34,790 nucleotides of DNA. Source: Actinomycetota bacterium. GTDB taxonomy: Bacteria; Actinomycetota; Actinomycetes; Actinomycetales; Microbacteriaceae. The notes below the pieces were generated by a model. It saw nothing but the letters and a program-made list of their open reading frames with translations, was not told the origin of the DNA and did no database searches. Shown here piece by piece: positions 15,813 through 23,187 of the stretch (position 1 is its first letter; each line of letters begins with the position of its first letter). The DNA is taken from the NCBI GenBank assembly GCA_009704705.1, contig WLDR01000001.1, positions 1 through 34,790 on the forward strand. The letters are read 5' to 3'. A program made the translations under genes and the position numbers.

Positions 15813-16889
15813 GTGGCGGAACAAGACGAATGGGTGACTCGCGTCAGCAGTCGGATCCAGGATTTTCTCAGCGAGCGCGCGAGCGAAATGGACCCCCTGG
15901 GTCCCGACGTCGCTCCATTCGATGCGTTTGCTCGCCAATTCCTTAACGGAGGCAAGCGCTTCCGCGCGCTGTGCACCGTTCTGGGTTTCCGGATTCACGG
16001 CACAGCGGTCACGAACAATGTCATCGACATGGCTTCCGCTCTCGAAATTTTTCATGCCGCGGCTCTCGTGCATGACGACATCATGGACAACTCGGACACC
16101 CGTCGAGGACAGCCCTCGGCCCACCGCGCATTTGAATCCGTGCATTCGGGAGCATCGTGGGCCGGTGACCCCGCCTCGTTTGGCGTTAATTCAGCGCTCC
16201 TGTTCGGTGACCTGCTTCTCGCGTACAGTGACGAACTCGTGAACGCCGCGCTCGACGATGCCGATCGCAACACTCGCCTTCGTACGCGTGTTGAATTTGA
16301 TCGCATGCGCCGTGAAGTCACGATGGGTCAATACCTCGACATCGTGGAAGAACGGGCGTGGCCTCGCGTCGACTCTGCAGACGCCTTAGATAGAGCAGGA
16401 AGGGTCGTCGTCTACAAGTCGGCGAAGTATTCAATTGAGGCGCCACTGCTCATCGGCGCAGTGCTCGGCGGGGCAAGCGAACGGGACGTGGACACTCTGC
16501 GCGCATTTGGACTCCCCCTCGGCTTTGCGTTCCAGCTTCGCGATGACGTTCTCGGAGTGTTCGGAGACCCCGCCGTCACGGGAAAGCCCGCAGGTGACGA
16601 CATTCGCGAAGGTAAGCGCACCGTGCTCATCGCCCTGGCGATGTCTCGAGTGAGCGCATCCGAACAGCGACTGCTCAACGAGTTGCTCGGGGATCGTTCG
16701 TTGAGCGCAGAGCAGGTCAGGGTTGTGCAAAACACCTTGGAAAGTTGTGGCGCCCGCGATGAAGTGGAGTCACTTATTACGGACTATGTGGCCCAGGCGC
16801 ACGCGGCTATCGAAACAAGTGATTTCGCCGAGTCGTCGCAAGTTGCCTTGCGAGACCTCGTAGCCGGTGTTACCAACCGAGTTTCCTGA
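15813..16889 (+). CDS. Trans-polyprenyl diphosphate synthase (IdsA/GrcC type)
   Basis: Cytoplasmic all-trans isoprenyl diphosphate synthase that extends allylic diphosphates with isopentenyl diphosphate, feeding menaquinone, carotenoid or other isoprenoids. The first aspartate-rich motif DDIMD is at residues 88-92, followed by DTRRG. The second, DDVLGVFGD, is at 244-252, after FQLR. The residue five before the first motif is Ala, not aromatic, which in this family goes with longer products (C20 or more); that is an inference. Its 358 residues are typical. In M. tuberculosis a prenyl synthase occupies the same place near pknL. The GTG start at 15813 has no ribosome-binding site, and the -10 box position suggests a leaderless mRNA. 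Confidence 0.92.
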   Translation: MAEQDEWVTRVSSRIQDFLSERASEMDPLGPDVAPFDAFARQFLNGGKRFRALCTVLGFRIHGTAVTNNVIDMASALEIFHAAALVHDDIMDNSDTRRGQPSAHRAFESVHSGASWAGDPASFGVNSALLFGDLLLAYSDELVNAALDDADRNTRLRTRVEFDRMRREVTMGQYLDIVEERAWPRVDSADALDRAGRVVVYKSAKYSIEAPLLIGAVLGGASERDVDTLRAFGLPLGFAFQLRDDVLGVFGDPAVTGKPAGDDIREGKRTVLIALAMSRVSASEQRLLNELLGDRSLSAEQVRVVQNTLESCGARDEVESLITDYVAQAHAAIETSDFAESSQVALRDLVAGVTNRVS

Positions 16890-16903
16890 GCACAGGCTTC
16901 TCA

Positions 16904-17248
16904 TCACGCCAGAGTCATTGCGACTCGGCGCACCTCCGCCTTTCGACCCGAGCGCAGAGCGTCGATGGGTGTTGCGCCCAACGCGTCATCTTCGCTGACG
17001 AGCCATCGCACAATCTCGTCGTCGGTGAAGTGAAGGTCACTGAGAACAATGGCTGTGCCATGCAGTTCCGTGAGAACGTCACGGTCGCGGATGAAGCTGG
17101 CAGGAACGACGAGCACCCCGTCGCGTCGCACCGCAACGAGATGCCGATCTTCGATCAAGCGACGAACCTGGCTTTGAGTTCGTCCGAGAACCTCAACGAG
17201 GTCGGGTACCGTCAACCACTCAAGGTCGTCGAAAACGTCATGTGCCAC
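16904..17248 (-). CDS. Rv2175c-like winged-helix DNA-binding protein
   Basis: Small actinobacterial DNA-binding protein. The conserved core begins at LEWLTVPDLVEVLG, continues through an HTH-like segment (VRRLIEDRHLVAVRRDGVLVVP), and ends with DDEIVRWLVSEDDALGATPIDALRSGRKAEVRRVA, which resembles Rv2175c (a reported substrate of kinase PknL). The reading frame is open to 17395, but the extra N-terminal part would run into the divergent LysM gene and does not resemble the family, so I chose the GTG at 17248 (114 residues); GTG at 17266 is an alternative. The N-terminal phosphothreonine region of Rv2175c cannot be recognised here. It converges on the prenyl synthase (14-base gap) and is divergent from the LysM gene. 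Confidence 0.8.
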   Translation of the reverse strand: MAHDVFDDLEWLTVPDLVEVLGRTQSQVRRLIEDRHLVAVRRDGVLVVPASFIRDRDVLTELHGTAIVLSDLHFTDDEIVRWLVSEDDALGATPIDALRSGRKAEVRRVAMTLA

Positions 17249-17358
17249 AGTGATTGAGTTTGCCACGCCATTTGCTTGACGCAAAACGCCGAGACTAATG
17301 CCCGGTGTTCGCCGGATGCATGGGGATACTCGAGTCACGACGTTGACACGGGAGGGCG

Positions 17359-18012
17359 GTGAGTATCGTGGGCGAACCACATTTTCGTTCGACACATACG
17401 GCGAGCGCCCCGGTCATTCGTGACTCGTCACGACGTCACACCGGAGTCGTCGCGCTTCTGCGCCGAGCTCGCGCCAAGACGTCCATCGCTGTCACTGCTG
17501 CAATTGGACTCGTCTTCGGGGGTGTTATCGCAGATGTCCCCGCGCGCGCTTCCGATGAGCCCAGAGACTCTCCGCAACCCGGGTTCGGTGGTTCTCGACC
17601 TGTTTCAAGCCCCAACCCCGCAAAGCCAGGCGAAATTCGTCCTCGCACACACACGGTTGAAGCGGGTGACACTCTTTCGACGATTGCAGCTCGCTACGGA
17701 ATTTCGACCGCCGGGCTGCTCACGGCAAACGGCTTGAGCTGGAAGACGATGATCTTCGCGGGACAGGTGTTGCACATCCCCCAGTTTTCTTCGGACCCGT
17801 ATGACCGCAGTGAACCAGAGGTGCTCTCGCGTTATCGCGTAGCGGCCGGTGACTCACTGGCCAGCATCGCCAGCTTCTACGGTGTTCAACCACTAGCGCT
17901 GATGACAGCCAATGGCTTGGGCCCGCAGAGTCGTTTGGTCGTGGGTCAGCGACTCGTTGTTCCGAATGCAGAGATCATGGGAGAAATTCCCGCGCCGGGG
18001 GCTTCGAATTAG
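17359..18012 (+). CDS. Exported protein with two LysM domains
   Basis: Probably a cell-wall-associated or membrane-anchored protein. The 217 residues comprise a basic N-terminal part (1-40), a hydrophobic segment (about 42-60) ending near PARA that could be a late signal peptide or anchor, a Pro/Ser-rich linker, and two LysM peptidoglycan-binding domains (about 97-142, THTVEAGDTLSTIAARYG, and about 155-203, YRVAAGDSLASIASFYG). No catalytic domain is present. Start: GTG at 17359, with GGGAGG 3 bases upstream; GTG at 17368 is possible, with spacing of 12. It precedes the PASTA kinase on the same strand by 92 bases, suggesting a role in sensing or holding peptidoglycan, but the function is not known. 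Confidence 0.85.
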   Translation: MSIVGEPHFRSTHTASAPVIRDSSRRHTGVVALLRRARAKTSIAVTAAIGLVFGGVIADVPARASDEPRDSPQPGFGGSRPVSSPNPAKPGEIRPRTHTVEAGDTLSTIAARYGISTAGLLTANGLSWKTMIFAGQVLHIPQFSSDPYDRSEPEVLSRYRVAAGDSLASIASFYGVQPLALMTANGLGPQSRLVVGQRLVVPNAEIMGEIPAPGASN

Positions 18013-18091
18013 CTCCAGCGCGAATCGGCAATCACGGTGACACTGAGGTTTTTCGTGTGTTTCGCTCCCGCTAGCTCACACACCCGTTGCC

Positions 18092-18097
18092 TAAACT
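18092..18097 (+). promoter_or_regulatory. -10 box placed for a leaderless transcript of the PASTA kinase
   Basis: TAAACT (TAnnnT pattern) lies 7 bases before the GTG at 18105, and no ribosome-binding site is present. This geometry fits initiation at the start codon. It also favours 18105 over two in-frame alternatives (TTG 18087, GTG 18099) that fall upstream of or within the expected start point. Confidence 0.45.
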
Positions 18098-18104
18098 CGT
18101 GACT

Positions 18105-19991
18105 GTGAATGCCTCGACCGGTGACGTCTTGATTGGACGACTTATCGACGGTCGTTATCAGGTAAATCAGCGCATCGCCCGTGGTGGAATGGCAACGGTT
18201 TACCTCGCGACTGACTTGCGGCTCGAGCGACGCGTAGCCGTCAAGGTAATGCACAGTCACCTCGCGGACGACTCCGCCTTCACGAGTCGCTTCATTCAAG
18301 AAGCGCGATCGGCTGCCCGGCTGGCGCACCCCAATGTGGTGAGTGTCTTTGATCAGGGACAAGACAGCGACATTGCCTACTTGATTATGGAATATCTGCC
18401 CGGCATCACCTTGCGTGACTTGCTCAAGGACTACGGAAAGCTGACCGCCGAGCAAACGGTAGACATCATGGATTCCGTGCTCAAGGGCCTGGCTGCCGCG
18501 CACGAATCAGGAATTATCCACCGCGACCTCAAGCCCGAGAACGTGCTTCTCGCGGATGATGGCCGCATCAAGATTGGTGACTTTGGGCTGGCCCGTGCGA
18601 CAACGGCTCACACTGCGTCGGGGCAAGCACTACTCGGGACAATTGCATACCTGAGCCCCGAGCTCCTCACGCGCGGCACCGCAGATGCACGAAGCGACAT
18701 TTATGCACTGGGCATCATGATGTACGAGATGCTCACCGGGGAGCAGCCCTTCACGGGCGATCAACCCATGCAGGTGGCCTACCAGCACGCCCACAACGAT
18801 GTGCCGCGACCGTCGATCTTGAATCCCAACGTTCCGCCAGAGCTCGATGAACTCGTTGTGTGGGCCACTCAGCGCACACCGGCCGAGCGACCGGCAAGCG
18901 CATCCACATTGCTCGATGCGCTCATCACTGCGGAACGTGCGCTCAAGCGGCCAACGGAAGCAACCGGCTTGACCACGCAGCAGACGGTCGTCATGCCCGC
19001 TGGCGAGTCTCCCCGCACGGATTCGACGCGTGTGCTGACCGGCTCGGTCAGACAGGTCGGAACAGAGACCGATGCCGTCGCACGTTTGCATGTCAGCGCA
19101 GAAACACGCAAGAAACGCGGACTGTGGCTCATCATCGCCACAATTGCACTTGCCGCGCTCGGTGGCGGGCTGGGGTGGTTCTTCACTGCGGGGCCGGGTG
19201 CACTCGAGACGATTCCCGCCGTTGCCGGCATGAACCCTGCCGAAGCCAAGAGCACAATCGAAGATGCGGGCTTTGTCGTGAAAAGCGGTCAAGCAAACTC
19301 AAGCACGGTTCCGGCCGGGCTCGTGGCCGGCACCGACCCCACCGAGGGCAGCCTGGTGCAGCGTGGGTCAACCATCACGGTGCTTGTCTCCATCGGACCA
19401 AAGATGCTGCCCGTGCCGACGCTCGTCGGGCTTCCCGAAGCGGAGGCCAAAACCCTCGTCACGTCGGCGGGGTTCAAGGTCGGCACTACGTCCAACCTCT
19501 TCTCTGCGGAGATTGCCAAAGGCACAGTCATTCGCGCACTGGGAACAGACGGCACGGATCTCGGTTCAACCTACGCCGACGGGGCGAACATCACGCTCGT
19601 CGTCTCAGCAGGACCTGTTCCCGATGTCGTCGGCAAGACAATTGAGGAAGCAACGGCGACTTTGCGTGGCGCCGGTCTCACTGTTGGTGCGAACACTGAA
19701 GAGTTCAGTGACACCATCGAGAAGGGTCTCGTCATCTCGCTTGTGATTCCCGAGGCCGGACTCAAACCCGGTGATGTCGTCAACGTTGTGGTCTCAAAGG
19801 GACCCGACCTCGTTGATGTGCCCAACATGGTCGGCTGGACTATTGCGGATGCACTCGCCAAACTTTCGGAGCTTGGGTTCGACGCCTCAACGAACACGCC
19901 AGAAATCTACCGTGATGAGTTACTCGTGAAGTCCCAGTCGGCGGTGGGCGGTACGAAACGTGGCTCCACCGTCATGGTCTACAACCCGTAG
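18105..19991 (+). CDS. pknL: PASTA-domain Ser/Thr protein kinase (PknL position)
   Basis: Membrane receptor kinase. The Hanks-type kinase domain (about residues 12-285) has the glycine loop IARGGMATVYLA (24-35), catalytic Lys47 and Glu66, HRDLKPEN (Asp141), DFG (159-161) and the GTIAYLSPELL activation segment. A linker, one transmembrane helix (about 338-358) and four extracellular PASTA repeats (about 365-628) follow; PASTA domains bind muropeptides or lipid II. The symbol rests on context: next to an Rv2175c-like gene, a prenyl synthase and class II DAHP synthase, as around pknL. From memory, M. tuberculosis PknL lacks PASTA repeats whereas corynebacterial PknL has them. Start GTG 18105, probably leaderless. 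Likely targets are division proteins, GarA and the Rv2175c-like protein, by analogy only. Confidence 0.9.
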   Translation: MNASTGDVLIGRLIDGRYQVNQRIARGGMATVYLATDLRLERRVAVKVMHSHLADDSAFTSRFIQEARSAARLAHPNVVSVFDQGQDSDIAYLIMEYLPGITLRDLLKDYGKLTAEQTVDIMDSVLKGLAAAHESGIIHRDLKPENVLLADDGRIKIGDFGLARATTAHTASGQALLGTIAYLSPELLTRGTADARSDIYALGIMMYEMLTGEQPFTGDQPMQVAYQHAHNDVPRPSILNPNVPPELDELVVWATQRTPAERPASASTLLDALITAERALKRPTEATGLTTQQTVVMPAGESPRTDSTRVLTGSVRQVGTETDAVARLHVSAETRKKRGLWLIIATIALAALGGGLGWFFTAGPGALETIPAVAGMNPAEAKSTIEDAGFVVKSGQANSSTVPAGLVAGTDPTEGSLVQRGSTITVLVSIGPKMLPVPTLVGLPEAEAKTLVTSAGFKVGTTSNLFSAEIAKGTVIRALGTDGTDLGSTYADGANITLVVSAGPVPDVVGKTIEEATATLRGAGLTVGANTEEFSDTIEKGLVISLVIPEAGLKPGDVVNVVVSKGPDLVDVPNMVGWTIADALAKLSELGFDASTNTPEIYRDELLVKSQSAVGGTKRGSTVMVYNP

Positions 19992-20021
19992 CGACTTCCT
20001 GTCACAGCACACGCAACGCGG

Positions 20022-21392
20022 TTAGCGGCGCTTCAGTTCTTCCGCGACCAAGAACGCAAGTTCGAGCGACTGGCTGTGATTGAGTCGTGGATCGCACAAC
20101 GACTCGTAACGCGTTGCCAACGTTTCTTCGTCAATCATCTCTGATCCGCCGAGGCACTCAGTGACTTCATCACCGGTGAGCTCGACGTGCATTCCGCCGG
20201 GATACGTGCCGACAGCGCGATGAGCCTCAAAGAACCCCTGGACCTCGTCAAGAACATCATCGAAGCGACGCGTCTTGTAGCCATTGGGCGTCGTCATCCC
20301 GTTTCCGTGCATCGGGTCGGTGATCCACAGCGGATTTGCATCGCTCGACTTGACCGCTTCGAGTAGCGCAGGCAGCGCATCCCGAATCTTGCCGGCGCCC
20401 ATGCGGGTGATGAATGTGAGTCGACCCGGTTCGCGGTGCGGATCGAGCTTGTCGATGAGCTGCAACACGTCATCCGGTGACGTTGTCGGGCCGAGCTTGA
20501 CACCGATGGGGTTTCGAACACGCGAGAGAAAGTCGACGTGGGCTCCGTCGAGATCGCGGGTGCGCTCGCCAATCCACACGAAGTGAGCAGAAGTGTTGTA
20601 CGGCGTGCCCGTGCGCGAGTCAATGCGAGTCATCGGGCGTTCGTAGTCCATGAGCAACGCTTCGTGACTGACGAAGAACTCCGTGCGCTTGAGCGCTTCG
20701 AAATCGGCGCCACAGGCGGTCATGAAATTGATGGCTCGGTCAATCTCGCGAGCAAGCTGTTCGTATCGAGCGTTTGCCGGGTTTGATGTGAAGCCCTTGT
20801 TCCAGTTGTGAACTTCGCGCAAGTCTGCAAAGCCACCCTGCGTGAATGCCCGGATGAGGTTCAAGGTCGACGCGCTCGTGTGGTAACCCTGCACCATGCG
20901 AGCTGGGTCTGCGGCGCGCGACTCTGGCGTGAACTCGTAACCGTTGACAATGTCGCCTCGGTAAGCGGGCAATGTGACGTCGCCGCGCGTTTCGGAGTCG
21001 CTCGATCGAGGTTTGGCGAATTGGCCAGCCATGCGGCCCATCTTGATCACGGGCAACTCAGCCGCGTACGTGAGAACGACGGCCATTTGAAGCAACGTCT
21101 TGACGCGATTGCGAATTTGATCAGCCGTTGCACCGGCGAAAGTTTCGGCGCAGTCGCCACCTTGAAGCAAAAACGCTTTGCCACTTGCCGCGACCGCGAG
21201 GCGCTCGCGCAACGTGTCCACCTCACCCGCAAAGACGAGTGGAGGAAGAGAGGCGATCTTCGTGGATGCCGCAGCCACAGCAGCCTGGTCGAGCCATGGC
21301 GGCTGTTGCTTAATCGGCAAGCTACGCCAGTGGTCCAGCCCGTCGATGACGCTCTGCGTTGCGGCGATCACTGCTTCGTTTGTCAATGACAA
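20022..21392 (-). CDS. aroG: 3-deoxy-7-phosphoheptulonate synthase, class II (DAHP synthase)
   Basis: Cytoplasmic entry enzyme of the shikimate pathway, condensing phosphoenolpyruvate and erythrose 4-phosphate. It is the plant-like class II type usual in actinobacteria. Visible conserved blocks are FLLQGGDCAETF, KMGRMAGQFAKPRS, REVHNWN, FFVSHEALLMDYE, HFVWIGERTRDLDGAHV, GVKLGPTTSP, WITDPMHGNG and GGMHVELTG. The frame is open to a GTG at 21428, but a -10-like TATATG (21413-21418) lies inside that extension, and GAGGAG precedes the TTG at 21392 by 10 bases, so I chose 21392 (456 residues). Convergent with the kinase gene, 30 bases apart. Function is certain; the start is not. Confidence 0.95.
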   Translation of the reverse strand: MSLTNEAVIAATQSVIDGLDHWRSLPIKQQPPWLDQAAVAAASTKIASLPPLVFAGEVDTLRERLAVAASGKAFLLQGGDCAETFAGATADQIRNRVKTLLQMAVVLTYAAELPVIKMGRMAGQFAKPRSSDSETRGDVTLPAYRGDIVNGYEFTPESRAADPARMVQGYHTSASTLNLIRAFTQGGFADLREVHNWNKGFTSNPANARYEQLAREIDRAINFMTACGADFEALKRTEFFVSHEALLMDYERPMTRIDSRTGTPYNTSAHFVWIGERTRDLDGAHVDFLSRVRNPIGVKLGPTTSPDDVLQLIDKLDPHREPGRLTFITRMGAGKIRDALPALLEAVKSSDANPLWITDPMHGNGMTTPNGYKTRRFDDVLDEVQGFFEAHRAVGTYPGGMHVELTGDEVTECLGGSEMIDEETLATRYESLCDPRLNHSQSLELAFLVAEELKRR

Positions 21393-21402
21393 TTCGTCAC
21401 TG

Positions 21403-21418
21403 CTCCTCTTCGCATATA
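21403..21418 (-). promoter_or_regulatory. Putative aroG -10 box and ribosome-binding site
   Basis: On the minus strand TATATG (21413-21418) resembles a -10 box, and GAGGAG (21403-21408) follows a few bases later as a ribosome-binding site for the TTG at 21392. A weak -35-like TTCGAC lies 15 bases upstream of the -10. If this is correct, the upstream GTG at 21428 is not transcribed and cannot be the start. Confidence 0.35.
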
Positions 21419-21461
21419 GAAATCCCACGATTCGTCGAAAGCGAATACGGGAGTTCTCAGC

Positions 21462-22151
21462 CTACCCAGAAAGGGATGCGCGCTTTTCCTTGACGCTACT
21501 GGCGTACACGTCGACGTAGTTCTGTCCGCTCAGGCCGAGGAGCTCGTACATGATTTCGTCTGTGACGGCGCGAAGAATGAACCGGTCACCTTCGAGCCCG
21601 TAAAACCGACTGAAGTCGAGCGGTTCGCCAAAGATGACACCGATGCGACGGATGCTCGGCAAGCGCTTGCCGATGGGCATGGCTTTCTCGGTATCGATCA
21701 TTGCCACGGGAATGACCGGAACGCGGGCCTCCAGAATCATGCGCGCGACTCCGGTTCGACCCCGGTACATCTGCCCATCAGGACTACGTGTGCCCTCGGG
21801 GTAAATGCCGAGAACCTTGCCCTCGGCCAACACACGGAGGCCCGTATTGAGCGACGCTTCCGAGGCCTTACCGCCAGAACGATCAATGGGAAGCTGGCCT
21901 GTTCCCATGAAGAAAACCTTCGTGAGCCACCCCTTGAGACCCTTGCCCGTGAAGTACTCGCTCTTGGCGAGAAACACCATCTGACGCTCAATTACCAGGG
22001 GCAAAAAAATCGAATCGATGAATGACAAGTGGTTCGAAGCAAGAATCACGGGACCCTCGGCAGGAATACGCCCCGCGCCCGTCACCCAGGGACGAAAGAT
22101 TCCCTTGACGAGAGGACCGACAACGATGTTCTTCATCACCCAATAGAACAT
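21462..22151 (-). CDS. 1-acyl-sn-glycerol-3-phosphate acyltransferase (PlsC-like)
   Basis: Membrane-associated acyltransferase that probably makes phosphatidic acid by acylating lysophosphatidic acid. The catalytic NHxxxxD motif is N40-H41 to D46 (NHLSFID), and the substrate-binding block PEGTRS is at residues 118-123, with GTGQLPIDR and a later GEPLDFSRF. It has 229 residues, usual for PlsC-type proteins. The ATG at 22151 has GGAGG 7 bases upstream. It lies 24 bases after the ROK kinase gene on the same strand. The M. tuberculosis homologue region also has a plsC gene (Rv2182c) after aroG. The exact acyl acceptor cannot be told from sequence. Confidence 0.9.
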   Translation of the reverse strand: MFYWVMKNIVVGPLVKGIFRPWVTGAGRIPAEGPVILASNHLSFIDSIFLPLVIERQMVFLAKSEYFTGKGLKGWLTKVFFMGTGQLPIDRSGGKASEASLNTGLRVLAEGKVLGIYPEGTRSPDGQMYRGRTGVARMILEARVPVIPVAMIDTEKAMPIGKRLPSIRRIGVIFGEPLDFSRFYGLEGDRFILRAVTDEIMYELLGLSGQNYVDVYASSVKEKRASLSG

Positions 22152-22175
22152 TTGCTCGCCTCCGTGCTCGAGATT

Positions 22176-23123
22176 TCAGTCTAAGCGAGAACGCTCTCGA
22201 GCCAAGTCTGCGGCGCCAACGACGCCGGCATCGTTGACGAGTTCGGCAATGGCGAAATCGGGCTCCGGATGGAATCCGCGCGCTGACATTTCGCGCTGGA
22301 AACTCGCCCGTACGGGGTCGAGAAGTGCCGCGCCGGCCGACGCCACTCCCCCACCGATGACGAAGATTTGCGGGTCGAGCACGGCGGCGATGGATGCGCA
22401 TCCGCGGCCCAACCAATGCGCGACTTCCGTTAACGCCTCGTGAGCGTTCGGGTCACCGTCTTCGAGTAACGCACGAAGGGCATCCGGATCCATGGTGCCG
22501 TCGGTCTCGAGTGCCGCGCGGAGCGGGGTTCCCGCTGGCAGCGCTCTCGCTCGTTCACTCGCGATCCGCAGCAAAGCCCGACCCGATGCGTACTGCTCGA
22601 GACACCCGTGTGCGCCACAACCGCACTCAAGACCCTCATTTACAACGCGCACGTGTCCCAGTTCACCTGCGGCACCGAACCCACCGCGAACGAGGCGCCC
22701 ATCGATGATCACCGCACCGCCGACTCCAGTTCCAGATGTGAGCATCGTCATGTGCGTGTAGCCACGACCCGCGCCAAATCGATATTCGGCCCAACCTGCA
22801 GCGTTGGCGTCGTTCTCGATAACGATGTTTGAGCCGATTCGAGCCTGTAGTTTTTCGCGCAGAGGCTCAGAGCGCCACGATATGTTGGGCGCGTACAAGA
22901 CCGTTGAGCCGTCGGCGTCGATGAAGCCGGCCGCAGCAATTCCGATCCCTGAAACATCACGATTGTCGAGCAGGGTTTTCGCCATAGCAACGATGGCGTC
23001 CTCCATCTCAGCCGCGCTCGACGCGGGCGAGGGCACACGGTTCATTTCTGAGATATTGCCGTCGAGAGAAATAAGTGCCCCGGCGATTTTGGTGCCACCG
23101 ATGTCGATACCGATTGCGTACAT
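22176..23123 (-). CDS. ROK family sugar kinase, probable glucokinase
   Basis: Cytoplasmic ATP-dependent sugar kinase of the ROK family, most likely phosphorylating glucose. The phosphate-binding DIGGTKIAG is at residues 7-15 and the catalytic Asp is in IENDANAAG (D105). GTGVGGAVI follows, and the zinc-binding GHVRV...CGCGAHGCLEQYASG block is at 156-181 (Cys167, Cys169, Cys174). There is no N-terminal DNA-binding domain, so it is a kinase and not a ROK repressor. Its 315 residues fit actinobacterial glucokinases. The ATG at 23123 has only a weak AGG upstream. It is divergent from the acyl-CoA synthetase gene. Confidence 0.88.
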   Translation of the reverse strand: MYAIGIDIGGTKIAGALISLDGNISEMNRVPSPASSAAEMEDAIVAMAKTLLDNRDVSGIGIAAAGFIDADGSTVLYAPNISWRSEPLREKLQARIGSNIVIENDANAAGWAEYRFGAGRGYTHMTMLTSGTGVGGAVIIDGRLVRGGFGAAGELGHVRVVNEGLECGCGAHGCLEQYASGRALLRIASERARALPAGTPLRAALETDGTMDPDALRALLEDGDPNAHEALTEVAHWLGRGCASIAAVLDPQIFVIGGGVASAGAALLDPVRASFQREMSARGFHPEPDFAIAELVNDAGVVGAADLARERSRLD

Positions 23124-23187
23124 CAGACCTACCCCAACATCGTTTGACTAACTAGAGTGTAGGTGCCATCGAATAAAGGAGTCCGAC

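Noticed and set aside
15292..15837. A 181-codon plus-strand frame spanning the terminator and the DUF3040 gene.
   Set aside because: It crosses a strong terminator and two promoter regions and is antisense to a conserved gene family.
18047..18083. GTGTG...CACAC arms between the LysM and kinase genes as a terminator or operator.
   Set aside because: The arms are short, far apart, and there is no T-run; such pairs occur by chance.
18009..18503. A 164-codon minus-strand frame over the start of the kinase gene.
   Set aside because: It is antisense to the conserved kinase domain; no protein features.
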